Source: an uncultured Lachnospiraceae bacterium
GTDB lineage: Bacteria > Bacillota > Clostridia > Lachnospirales > Lachnospiraceae
DNA length: 64,000 nt
Reading direction: 5' to 3'
Assembly (NCBI GenBank): GCA_900539715.1
Contig: UQDA01000006.1
Span: forward strand, 62,001 to 126,000
In this document: positions 9,823 through 18,128 of the stretch, piece by piece
How positions within the stretch are numbered: the stretch's first letter is position 1
Layout: each line of letters starts with the position of its first letter
Position numbers and translations under genes: made by a program
Notes under the pieces: model-generated
Seen by the model: the letters and a program-made list of their open reading frames with translations, nothing else
What the model was told of the DNA's origin: nothing
Database searches by the model: none

Positions 9823-10773
9823 TCAACCCTTTACCGCGCCGACTGTCAGACCGGAAATGAAGTATTTCTGGAAGAAAGGATATGCGCATGCGATCGGCAG
9901 CACGATAATAACCACAATCGCCATACGAGCAGCTTCCTTCGGCATATTCGCAATCATCTCGGCGGAGGATACGCCCAGCGTCGCCGCATTGGCTGCCAGC
10001 GCCTGAATGTTCGCCATGATATTGTTTAACAGCGCCTGCAGGGACAACAGCTTGCTCTCGTCGATATACAGCATAGACTGATACCAGTCGTTCCAGTAAG
10101 CAAATGTCAAAAACAGACCGATCGTCGCCAGCACCGGCAGGGAAATCGGAAGCACGATGCGGGAAAAGATCGTCAGCTGGCTCGCGCCGTCCATCTTCGC
10201 CGATTCGATCAGCGATTCCGGCACCGTCGTCTTAAAGAACGTCCGGCAGATAATGACGTTGAAGGACGATACCGCCAGCGGTAAAATCAGCGCCCATACG
10301 GAGTTCTTTAAGCCCAGCAGCTGGCTCACTACGAAGTATGTGGAAACCAGACCGCCGTTGAATACCATCGGGATAAACACGACCATCGTTAAAAATCCGT
10401 TCAGCTTGTAGTTGGGTCGGGAAAGCACATATCCCATCAGCGTCGTGAGCATAACGCCCAGCACTGTCCCGACGATCGTTACGAATAAGGAAATTCCCAG
10501 TGCCCGCAGAATCATCTTGCTCTGGTTGGCTAGGAACGTATAACCTTCCATTGAAAAAATCTTCGGAATGAAGCGATAGCCGTATTCCGTAATGGACTGC
10601 TCTGCGGAGAAAGAAATCGCCACAACAAGCAGAACCGGGATGATACATGTCAGAGACATGATCAGGAAAATAATGTTTAAAATCACATTGGACGTATTTG
10701 AGATCCGGTTAAACCGGTCAAAGCCGTCCGGCTCGTTCTTTTTTCTTTTTTTAATCGGTTTCGTTGTTTCCAT
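9823..10773 (-). CDS. LplC/YtcP-like ABC sugar permease
   Basis: The 316-residue protein has six predicted membrane helices and the permease EAA loop (ESLIESAKMDGASQLTIFSRIVLPISLPVLATIGLF contains the E-A-x3-G-A pattern) that docks the ATPase. The ending FISGLTVGAVKG is typical of MalG-type permeases. The N-terminus is a Lys-rich cytoplasmic tail (TKPIKKRKKNEPDGFDR). It starts 12 bp after the partner permease gene and precedes the binding-protein gene. With them it forms a carbohydrate uptake-1 importer lacking a local ATPase. Confidence 0.92.
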   Translation of the reverse strand: METTKPIKKRKKNEPDGFDRFNRISNTSNVILNIIFLIMSLTCIIPVLLVVAISFSAEQSITEYGYRFIPKIFSMEGYTFLANQSKMILRALGISLFVTIVGTVLGVMLTTLMGYVLSRPNYKLNGFLTMVVFIPMVFNGGLVSTYFVVSQLLGLKNSVWALILPLAVSSFNVIICRTFFKTTVPESLIESAKMDGASQLTIFSRIVLPISLPVLATIGLFLTFAYWNDWYQSMLYIDESKLLSLQALLNNIMANIQALAANAATLGVSSAEMIANMPKEAARMAIVVIIVLPIACAYPFFQKYFISGLTVGAVKG

Positions 10774-10785
10774 ATCAATTCTCCC

Positions 10786-11766
10786 TTAAATCATCGCGCT
10801 CTCGCGGTCTACCTTACGCACGATCGCGTTCGCCGTCAGGATCGTGATACAGCCCATCACAGACTGCACAAACGCCGCCGCTGCCGCCATACCCGTGGTA
10901 GACGTCTTCAACTGCTTGTACACATATACATCCAATGTATAAACGTAGTTGTACAGAGAGTTGGAATCTCTGGGTACCTGATAGAACAGACCGAAATCGG
11001 AGTAGAAAATACGTCCTACCGCCATAATAAACATCATGACGATAACTGTCTTCATCAGCGGAAGCGTGATGTAGCGGATCTGCTGCCAGATCGTCGCCCC
11101 GTCGATACCCGCCGCCTCATAATAGGTCTTGTCGATTCCCGTAATCGTCGCCAGATATACGACCATCCCGTAGCCGACGCCCTTCCACAGGTTCATGAAT
11201 ACCAGGAACGGAGGCCACATCTTCGGCTTCATATACCACTGCTGCCTGTCCATCCCGAAGGATTCCAGCATGCCGTTTACCAGACCTTTATCGAAGGAGA
11301 GGAACGCCCATACCAGCGCGCTTACAACGACCCATGACAGGAAGTAAGGCATAAACATCGCCGTCTGGTACGCCTTTGCCATTTTCTTGTTGTGGAGCTG
11401 TCCGATTGCGATCGCCGCCGCTACCGGGACAACAATGTTCAGGATAATGAATACGATATTGTATCCCAGCGTGTTGCGGATGATCATCCAAATGTCGTTG
11501 GATGAAAACAGGAACTTGAAGTTCTCAAACCCTACCCATTCGCTCTGAAAGAAGCTCTGTAGGAAATTACCGTATACCTTATAATTCTTAAATGCGATGA
11601 TGATACCAAACATCGGCGCAAAACAAAACAGCGCATACCAGATCGTCGTCGGCAGCGCGAGCAGCGTCAGTTCTGTATCATCCCTGCCCCAGCGGCGTTT
11701 CTTTGCCCTGTGGTCTTTTTTTTGTTTGCTCATCTTTTTCTTTTCCTCCTTCTTGCCGTATTCCAC
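10786..11766 (-). CDS. LplB/YteP-like ABC sugar permease
   Basis: This is the first gene of the transporter operon, 326 residues with six membrane helices and an EAA loop (YYEAAGIDGATIWQQIRYITLPLMK). A basic N-terminal tail (KKEEKKKMSKQKKDHRAKKRRW) precedes the first helix. An internal Met (MSKQKKD, 11732) has AAGGAGG-like sequence just before it and is a plausible alternative start. It pairs with the LplC-like permease to form the membrane channel. The promoter at 11789-11817 lies directly upstream. Confidence 0.9.
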   Translation of the reverse strand: MEYGKKEEKKKMSKQKKDHRAKKRRWGRDDTELTLLALPTTIWYALFCFAPMFGIIIAFKNYKVYGNFLQSFFQSEWVGFENFKFLFSSNDIWMIIRNTLGYNIVFIILNIVVPVAAAIAIGQLHNKKMAKAYQTAMFMPYFLSWVVVSALVWAFLSFDKGLVNGMLESFGMDRQQWYMKPKMWPPFLVFMNLWKGVGYGMVVYLATITGIDKTYYEAAGIDGATIWQQIRYITLPLMKTVIVMMFIMAVGRIFYSDFGLFYQVPRDSNSLYNYVYTLDVYVYKQLKTSTTGMAAAAAFVQSVMGCITILTANAIVRKVDRESAMI

Positions 11767-11788
11767 ACCTCATCAGAACTTTAAATTC

Positions 11789-11817
11789 ATTATATATTAG
11801 TAAATATTACTTTTCAA
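11789..11817 (-). promoter_or_regulatory. Sigma-A-type promoter for the LplBCA-like operon, with a repeated AT-rich box
   Basis: On the minus strand TTGAAA (11812-11817) and TATAAT (11789-11794) are 17 bp apart. The promoter lies inside a pair of imperfect direct repeats (11789-11810 and 11827-11848, shared core TTATATA..AGTAAA), which could be sites for the AraC-type regulator. The operator role is inference. Confidence 0.65.
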
Positions 11818-11984
11818 TCTAAAATTTATTATATACCAGTAAAAAAATATGAGTTTCAATATACAGATTCTATCTGCATTTTTGTGCACTTTTTACACAT
11901 CAATTTCAATTGCGTCAAAAAACCGCTTTTTTCATATGTATAAACTGTTTAATGTTTTAATCATCATATCTAACATTTTTGGGG

Positions 11985-12013
11985 TAGACCGCGCCTCCTG
12001 TTTTTCCTATACT
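11985..12013 (+). promoter_or_regulatory. Promoter for the divergent sulfatase gene
   Basis: TAGACC (11985-11990) and TATACT (12008-12013) are 17 bp apart, 30 bp before the sulfatase ATG. A GGAGG ribosome site follows at about 12030. The 277-bp divergent region holds this promoter and the minus-strand one and nothing else I can identify. Confidence 0.55.
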
Positions 12014-12043
12014 GAGGGTACTATATGAAGGAGGTATTTTCTC

Positions 12044-13479
12044 ATGGCAAGAGACAATATCCTGCTGATCACCACCGACCAGCAGCGCTTTGACACAATC
12101 AACGCGTGGGGGAATCAGAGCATCTTTACGCCGCACTTGAATTATATGGCGGCAATGGGCATCAGCTACAAAAACTGTTACGCAAGCTGCCCGATCTGCG
12201 TGCCCTCCCGCACAACGATCATGACAGGACGTCAGGGCTATGAAAGCAGTGTTGTTTCAAATGCCACCCCGCATCCTTTATGCAGGCCTGTACAAAGGAT
12301 CGTTCTACCCTGCCCGCCATTCTGACCGATGCCGGCTACCAGACCTGCGCCAAGGGCAAAATGCATTTTGACCCTGCCCGCGCTCATTACGGCTTTGAGC
12401 ATATGCGTCTGCCGCTGGACTATATGCGCGAATATGACAAAAAGCAGGACTCTACCCGCCCCAAGATACACGGCATCGGAGAATGCGAAATGGAACCGGT
12501 CATCTCAACGGTCGATGTAAAAGACAGCATCACCACCTGGATAGCGGATGAGACCATCGACTTCATCGAAACAAGAGACGAGACGCGCCCCTTCTTCTTA
12601 TGGACGAGCTTTACAAAGCCCCATCCCCCCTTTGACCCATGCCGCGATTTCTGGGAACTCTACGACAATATCCCCATGCCCGAACCGGTCACCGGAGACT
12701 GGTCGGAGACAGTAGAGAGCACGCCGCAGGGCTTTCTTGCCGGAGCCTATGAAAACACGAACATGCATCTGCTTGGAAAAAAACAGCGTCTTGCATCCCG
12801 CCGCGCCTACTACGCCTGCATTACGCAGATAGATTACGCGCTGGGCCGGATATTCGGAGCCCTTCGCGAGCATGACCTGTTCAAAAACACATGGATCATC
12901 TTTACATCCGACCACGGAGAAATGCTCGGTGATCACCATATGTCCCAAAAAAACCTGTTCTTTGAAGGAAGCGCCCATGTGCCGCTGTTCATCATGCCGC
13001 CTCTGGGCAGGGATATTCCGCACAACTGCAGTGTTGAAGCGCCTGCAGACCTCGTCGACCTCTACCCGACGATACTTTCCATGGCGGGCCTTTCCTCCCC
13101 CGTTCCAGTTTCCGGAAAAAATCTGCTGGAGCCCCTTTCCGATGACAGGCTGTTTTTCGGCAACAGCTTAAACAAAAACTTCTGTGTCATGGAAAGAAAG
13201 ATAAAGCTCGTTTATTCCTCCGTTGGCGACCATACGCTTTTATTCAACTTAAACGCCGACCCGATGGAGCGGCATAATCTAGCGAATGATCCTGCATGGC
13301 AGAAAGAAAAGGAAAGACTGTTCGCGATACTTCTGGAACATACCAAAAAATATACCCCGGAAGCGCTAGACGAGCGTGGATATTTTATTACGCAGGATGC
13401 CCCCCGCTTCCCCGGCGATATGCCCGGAAGATGGTTCGGCTTTCATTATCATGACTATTCGGTGGATACATTTCACTGA
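12044..13479 (+). pseudogene. Cys-type sulfatase split by a frameshift
   Basis: Two overlapping frames together encode one sulfatase of about 477 residues. The first (12044-12325) carries Cys52 in CVPSR, the formylglycine signature, and the metal-binding ITTDQQR start. The second (from about 12279) begins MQACTKDRSTLPAILTDAGY and continues through TSDHGEMLGDHHM to the C-terminus. The frame change of one base occurs between about 12255 and 12285, around CATCCTTTATGC. As written, the protein loses its body after residue 80. No slippery heptamer or downstream structure suggests programmed shifting, so this is either a recent inactivating indel or a sequencing error. It has its own promoter divergent from the transporter operon, and would have desulfated imported sugars. 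Confidence 0.85.
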
Positions 13480-13483
13480 AAAA

Positions 13484-13628
13484 GTGTGCGCTAAGGCGCA
13501 CACCCGCACCGGGCGCATGTTCGCGTCACATGCGAACACTGCCAACAGGCAATATTTTCTCTCTGCGCGAGTGCGCATAATCATGTTTTTTATACGATAG
13601 GAAAAGAACTTTCCTATCGTATAAAAAA
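13484..13628. repeat. Cluster of three hairpins in a convergent intergenic region
   Basis: Between the sulfatase and GH125 genes there are three separate inverted repeats: an 8-bp stem GTGTGCGC/GCGCACAC (13484-13503), a 6-bp stem GTTCGC/GCGAAC (13519-13537), and a 19-bp perfect stem with a 5-base loop (13586-13604 with 13610-13628, centred on CGATAGGAAA). A fourth hairpin, the terminator, follows directly. Confidence 0.75.
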
Positions 13629-13673
13629 AACGCCCCGGCTGACGATTCAAGCTGTCAGCCGGAGCGTTTTTTT
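13623..13673. terminator. Bidirectional terminator between convergent sulfatase and GH125 genes
   Basis: A 13-bp stem with one mismatch (13631-13643 with 13654-13666, core CCGGCTGAC/GTCAGCCGG) is flanked by a run of A on the left and of T on the right, so it can stop transcripts arriving from either side. Confidence 0.88.
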
Positions 13674-13707
13674 ATATTGCGGAATTTATATCGAAACTGT
13701 CAGTTTC

Positions 13708-15000
13708 TTATTTTTCCACGCGGATACCGCAGTAGTCCAGAACGAGCTCGCAGAACATTGCGTTCGCCCAGGAGAACCACTCTCTTGTGTACTTGGTCGG
13801 ATCGTTCACATCAAAGCCTTCATGCATCATGCCCTTGCCTGCATCTGTTGCCTTCATCATCTGCAGAATCTCCAGTTTCTCCTCCTGCTTCTTGCTGGTC
13901 AGACCCTGAAGCGCCAGAGCGATGTGCCAGATATAACCAGGCTGCGTATGCTGGCTTCCGATACCCTTCGCGCATTTTCCTTCATAATAGTAAGGATTTG
14001 CACAGCTCAAAATAAATTTACGGGTATTTTCCACAACCTCCCGGTCGTTTGCCTCATATCCGAGATAATCCATTGCCAGAAGGCTCGGTACGTTTGCATC
14101 GTCCATCAGCATGTACTGGCCAAAACCATCTATCTCATATGCGTAAACCTTGCCATAATAATAGTTGTTCACAATAGCCAGCGTCTCAATCGCATTGTGT
14201 ATCTCTTCTTTGAGCTGGGCAGCCTCCGCTGCAAGCAGGTCATCGTTCAATACCTCGCGCGCAATTGTCTCCATATAACCGAGAATAACCGTTGCAAACA
14301 TATTGGACGGGATAAGATATCCGTAAATGCAGGCATCATCACTGGGACGGAAGCCGGACCATGTCAGGCCAATGCCGGATTTTACGAGAGCGCCCTTACC
14401 GTCTCTGGACAGGGTATCCGTATAGTAGCAGCCTTCTCTGCGGAAATAATAAGGAGACTTCTCCTCGTGGCACTGCTCAGTCTTGAATACCTTCAGGATA
14501 GTGTGCAGACCCTTTACAAAATTCTCGTCAAAATGGTCTGTGCGTCCTGTATTCTTCCAAAGCAGATATGCGAACTGCACGGGATAGCACAGAGAATCAA
14601 TCTCATATTTGCGTTCCCACAGCCAGCCGCTCGTCCGGTCTGTTTCATCCTCTGTCCAGCAAAGGCCATTATCTTCCTGATTGAATGCATTCGCATAAGG
14701 GTCGTGGTTCACAAACATGAACTGTCTGCGGGACAGGCCTGCCAGCAGGTCGGAAATCTCCTGATCCTCAGCTGCAGCAACCAGATAAGGGCGGACCTGC
14801 GCTACGGAATCGCGCAGCCACATCGCCGGGATATCGCCGGTTATCACATGGGTCGTACCGTCATCCATCTTCTTTACTGTCGTATCAAGTGTGTTGGAAA
14901 AACAGTTGATAAACAGGTTCACCATATCCGGGTCGTCATGGAACGTCTCCTCAACCTTATGGATCAGCTTCTGTAAAGATTCAGGTAAATTCTCTTTCAT
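13708..15000 (-). CDS. Family 125 exo-alpha-1,6-mannosidase
   Basis: The 430-residue protein matches the GH125 (DUF1237) family: an alpha/alpha-six barrel with GDIPAMWLRDSVAQVRPYL near residue 55, MFVNHDPYANAFN, and RTSGWLWERKYEIDSLCYP. GH125 enzymes are inverting exo-1,6-mannosidases active on N-glycan mannose. A longer frame reaches a GTG at 15036, but GGAG lies 10 bp before the ATG at 15000, which gives the family-typical N-terminus MKENLPESL. No signal peptide is present, so mannose would be released in the cytoplasm. A promoter lies at 15062-15090. Together with GH38 it suggests use of host or fungal mannose glycans. Confidence 0.93.
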   Translation of the reverse strand: MKENLPESLQKLIHKVEETFHDDPDMVNLFINCFSNTLDTTVKKMDDGTTHVITGDIPAMWLRDSVAQVRPYLVAAAEDQEISDLLAGLSRRQFMFVNHDPYANAFNQEDNGLCWTEDETDRTSGWLWERKYEIDSLCYPVQFAYLLWKNTGRTDHFDENFVKGLHTILKVFKTEQCHEEKSPYYFRREGCYYTDTLSRDGKGALVKSGIGLTWSGFRPSDDACIYGYLIPSNMFATVILGYMETIAREVLNDDLLAAEAAQLKEEIHNAIETLAIVNNYYYGKVYAYEIDGFGQYMLMDDANVPSLLAMDYLGYEANDREVVENTRKFILSCANPYYYEGKCAKGIGSQHTQPGYIWHIALALQGLTSKKQEEKLEILQMMKATDAGKGMMHEGFDVNDPTKYTREWFSWANAMFCELVLDYCGIRVEK

Positions 15001-15061
15001 CAGTGGTGTACTCCTCTCCCGGTGCGCTCTACGCACCTTTTTCCTCTTAATTTATACCTAT

Positions 15062-15090
15062 ATAGTAAAGGTTTTTCCGACTTCTTTCAA
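15062..15090 (-). promoter_or_regulatory. Promoter for the GH125 gene
   Basis: On the minus strand TTGAAA (15085-15090) and TACTAT (15062-15067) are 17 bp apart, placing the start about 55 bp before the chosen ATG. Confidence 0.6.
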
Positions 15091-15136
15091 GACATAAATT
15101 TCAAAGATTCTATCCTCATTTTATCAGTTGCTGCTG

Positions 15137-15378
15137 TTTGCCGGCTTGCCGGCAAACAGCAACATTCGCGGGCCTATTGACAATTTTACTGCGTAAAAGA
15201 GGCCCGCTCACCCCTGAATCACGTTCTCACGCCTCAAACAGCAAGCGTTTGAGGCTGGTATAAACAGCTGTTTCCCGTATTTGCCGGCTTGCCGGCCAAC
15301 AGCAGCATTCGCGGACCTATTGGAAGTTTTGCTTTCTAAAACAGACCGCTCACCCCCAAACCGCGTTCTCACGCCCCT
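15137..15378. repeat. Tandem extragenic repeat, about 143-bp period, with palindromic cores
   Basis: Two diverged copies (about 15137-15236 and 15280-15378) each carry, in order, TTTGCCGGCTTGCCGGC, CAGCA.CATTCGCGG.CCTATTG, a short variable part, GACCGCTCACCCC-like sequence and CGTTCTCACGCC. Between them is the stem CCTCAAAC/GTTTGAGG. The last part recurs at 22578-22623. This fills most of the 446-bp gap between GH125 and recQ; no gene is visible in it. Confidence 0.8.
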
Positions 15379-15406
15379 TGCCCTTCTTACAAAAGCATGC
15401 TAGAAT
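15378..15406 (+). promoter_or_regulatory. Promoter for recQ
   Basis: TTGCCC (15378-15383) and TAGAAT (15401-15406) are 17 bp apart, 40 bp before the recQ ATG, which has GGGAGGAAAGGGAG upstream. Confidence 0.6.
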
Positions 15407-15446
15407 CTTGGATACATCCCGCAGAGGGAGGAAAGGGAGCATTTTA

Positions 15447-17330
15447 ATGAACGCAAACTGTCAGACAAAATATGATATTTTAAAAACATATTACGGTTAT
15501 GATTCTTTTCGGGAGGGGCAGGAGGAGCTCATCGACTGCCTTCTTTCCGGACAGGACGTATGCGGCATCATGCCGACCGGTGCGGGGAAATCTGTCTGTT
15601 ATCAGGTTCCCGCTCTTTTAATGCCCGATATCACACTTGTCGTTTCACCGCTCATCTCACTCATGAAAGACCAGGTGCGCGCCCTCAACCAGATGGGTGT
15701 CCATGCGGCATATCTAAACAGCTCCCTTTCATGGAATCAATACAAAAAGGCTCTGGCTTTCGCAAAGGAAGGACGTTATAAAATCATCTATGTCGCTCCC
15801 GAGCGCCTTTTAACCGATGACTTTATGGAGTTTTCCTCATCTGTACCGATCTCCATGGTCGCCGTGGACGAAGCGCACTGCGTCTCCCAGTGGGGGCAGG
15901 ATTTCCGCCCCAGCTATTTAAAGATTCCCGAATTTATCCAGTCCCTTCCCTCCCGTCCGGTTATCGGCGCGTTTACCGCCACCGCCACAAAGGAGGTAAA
16001 AGAGGACATTATCCGGATGCTCTGCCTGGAAGAGCCCCATGTGACTGTCACGGGATTCGACCGGAAAAACCTTTATTTTGAAGTGCGTCATGATAAGGAC
16101 AAATACCGCGGCATCCGAGAATATCTGCTCGCGCATCCCGACAGCTCCGGCGTCATCTACTGCGCCACCCGAAAAAATGTCGAAGAGGTATGCGACAGAC
16201 TTTTGGCGGACGGATTCTCCGCCACCCGTTATCATGCGGGCTTATCCGACGAAGAGCGGCGTGCCAATCAGGAGGCTTTTACCTATGACGAGGCTCCCAT
16301 CATCGTCGCGACCAACGCCTTTGGAATGGGTATCGACAAATCAAACGTGCGCTTTGTGCTCCACTACAATATGCCCAAAAATATGGAAAGCTATTATCAG
16401 GAAGCCGGCCGCGCCGGCCGCGATGGTGCAAAGGCGGACTGTATCCTTTTTTACAGCGGTCAGGATGTCATCACAAACCAGTTTTTCATCGAGCAGGACC
16501 GGGACAATGACGAGCTTACCGGAGAAGCGCTGGAACTTGTAAAACAACGCGACCGGGAACGTCTCAAAAAAATGACGTTTTACTGCCACACCACCGACTG
16601 TCTGCGCGACTACATGCTGCGCTATTTCGGAGAATACGGCTCCAATTACTGCGGCAACTGCAGCAATTGTCTGAATACCTTTGAAACTGTAGACATCACC
16701 TCCATCGCAAACGACCTGATAGGCTGCGTCCTTACGAGCGGCATGCGTTTTGGCGTCAATGTCATTCTGGACACACTGCGCGGGAGCAAAAATGAGAAAG
16801 TGATGCGCTTTGGCCTGGACTCCAATCATTACTACGGCTCACAGGCATTCCAGACCATCGTATTTTTACGCCAGGTGCTCAATCATCTTATCTTGACGGA
16901 TTATCTGGTCGTCACTGATGACCAGTTTCCTATATTAAAAGTGAAGGAAAAGGGACTGACCTTCTTTTCGGAAACCGGGGAATTCCGCCCCGTGCTCTCG
17001 ATGAAGGCGGCAAGGAAGACTACGCAGACGCCTGCCGATGCCGGGAATGCGCCCGGCACGGACAAAAACGGCAGAAAGCGTTCGGCTCATTCCGGAAGCG
17101 CCCCTTTCGAGGAGCTTCGCAGGCTGCGAACCGAAATCGCCCGCGCACAGCATATTCCGCCCTATCTTGTCTTTTCTGACAAATCGCTGGAATCCATGTG
17201 CGTCCTTCTGCCTCAGACCAAAGAAGAAATGCTTACTGTCCATGGCGTCGGTGAGCTCAAATATCAAAAATACGGCAAGCCTTTTCTGGAGCTTTGCCAG
17301 AGACTTGCCGGAGAGTCGGAGGATTTTTAG
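15447..17330 (+). CDS. recQ: ATP-dependent DNA helicase RecQ
   Basis: The 627-residue protein has the complete RecQ order: Walker A (MPTGAGKSVCYQ), DEAH-type Walker B (AVDEAHCVSQWGQDFRPSY), helicase motif V/VI region (ATNAFGMGIDK, YYQEAGRAGRDG), the zinc-binding subdomain with C-x-x-x-x-C and CGNCSNC cysteines, a winged-helix, and a C-terminal HRDC domain (LRRLRTEIARAQHIPPYLVF, VHGVGELKYQKYG). RecQ unwinds DNA 3' to 5' during RecF-pathway recombination and fork repair. The open frame extends to 15378, but the ATG at 15447 has a GGGAG ribosome site and gives the usual start. The yitT-like gene follows after 3 bp. Confidence 0.97.
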   Translation: MNANCQTKYDILKTYYGYDSFREGQEELIDCLLSGQDVCGIMPTGAGKSVCYQVPALLMPDITLVVSPLISLMKDQVRALNQMGVHAAYLNSSLSWNQYKKALAFAKEGRYKIIYVAPERLLTDDFMEFSSSVPISMVAVDEAHCVSQWGQDFRPSYLKIPEFIQSLPSRPVIGAFTATATKEVKEDIIRMLCLEEPHVTVTGFDRKNLYFEVRHDKDKYRGIREYLLAHPDSSGVIYCATRKNVEEVCDRLLADGFSATRYHAGLSDEERRANQEAFTYDEAPIIVATNAFGMGIDKSNVRFVLHYNMPKNMESYYQEAGRAGRDGAKADCILFYSGQDVITNQFFIEQDRDNDELTGEALELVKQRDRERLKKMTFYCHTTDCLRDYMLRYFGEYGSNYCGNCSNCLNTFETVDITSIANDLIGCVLTSGMRFGVNVILDTLRGSKNEKVMRFGLDSNHYYGSQAFQTIVFLRQVLNHLILTDYLVVTDDQFPILKVKEKGLTFFSETGEFRPVLSMKAARKTTQTPADAGNAPGTDKNGRKRSAHSGSAPFEELRRLRTEIARAQHIPPYLVFSDKSLESMCVLLPQTKEEMLTVHGVGELKYQKYGKPFLELCQRLAGESEDF

Positions 17331-17333
17331 AAA

Positions 17334-18020
17334 TTGCGTTTTAAAAAATTAAATAAAGATATTGTTCTGCACTACGGTTCCATGGTACTCGGCGCAGCTG
17401 TCCTTTCGTTTGGGTTATTCAACATCCACAGCCAAAGCCAGATAACCGAAGGAGGAATACTGGGGCTGACTCTGTTTTTAAACCACTGGACAGGGATTTC
17501 ACCCGGTGTGTTTTCCTTTATTCTCGACCTCACCTGTTATGCGGTCGGCTGGAAGCTCCTTGGCTCTGCATTTTTAAAAAATGCTTTTTTTTCGACCTGT
17601 TGCTATGCCCTGCTGTACCGCCTCTGGGAATTTACCGGACCGGTGCTCCCGTCTTTTTCTGACCGTCCGCTCATCGCGGCGATACTCGGCGGGCTATTTG
17701 TCGGCGTCGGCGTCGGACTCATTGTCCGCAGGGGCGGCGCTTCAGGAGGCGACGATGCGCTGGCGCTCATCATCCATCAATTTACCGGTCTTAAGCTTTC
17801 CCGCGCATACTTTTTCACCGATTTCACGGTGTTGATGCTCTCGCTAAGCTATATCCCGGTAAAGAAAATTCTGTTCTCACTCATCACCGTATCTCTGTCG
17901 TCGGCGGTCATAGACCTTATCGTTGGAAAAACCGCCGTCAAAAACGATACAGATGGATATTGTGATACCGGTGCAAACGGCAGTGACATCCCCTCCAAAG
18001 ACAGCAAAGCCATAGAATAA
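17334..18020 (+). CDS. YitT-family membrane protein
   Basis: The 228-residue protein has five predicted membrane helices and the YitT/DUF161 pattern: FGLFNIHSQSQITEGGILGLTLFLNHWTG at residues 20-50 and IVRRGGASGGDDALALII near 125. Function of the family is unknown, though a transporter role is often proposed. It appears to start at a TTG (17334), 11 bases after a GGAGG that lies inside recQ, and is co-transcribed with recQ. The C-terminal DUF2179 domain found in many longer YitT proteins is absent, and the tail is hydrophilic. A strong terminator follows at 18046-18091. Confidence 0.85.
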   Translation: MRFKKLNKDIVLHYGSMVLGAAVLSFGLFNIHSQSQITEGGILGLTLFLNHWTGISPGVFSFILDLTCYAVGWKLLGSAFLKNAFFSTCCYALLYRLWEFTGPVLPSFSDRPLIAAILGGLFVGVGVGLIVRRGGASGGDDALALIIHQFTGLKLSRAYFFTDFTVLMLSLSYIPVKKILFSLITVSLSSAVIDLIVGKTAVKNDTDGYCDTGANGSDIPSKDSKAIE

Positions 18021-18045
18021 ACTCTGCTGTCATACAGGCAACATC

Positions 18046-18091
18046 AACCCCCGCCGGAACATTTTTCCAAAGTGTTCCGGCGGGGGTTTTA
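18046..18091 (+). terminator. Terminator after the recQ-yitT unit
   Basis: A perfect 15-bp GC-rich stem (18046-18060 with 18074-18088, core CCCCCGCCGGAAC) is followed by TTTTATT. Confidence 0.92.
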
Positions 18092-18128
18092 TTATCGGGA
18101 TACCTGCATCCAAAAAGATGCCTTCCTT

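Noticed and set aside
12255..12290. Programmed ribosomal frameshift in the sulfatase
   Set aside because: There is no slippery heptamer or downstream stimulatory structure, and intact sulfatases do not use one; mutation or sequence error is simpler.
13822..14976. Plus-strand open frame of 384 codons opposite GH125
   Set aside because: It mirrors the GH125 gene over its length, shows no domain and no ribosome site; codon bias of the real gene explains the open frame.
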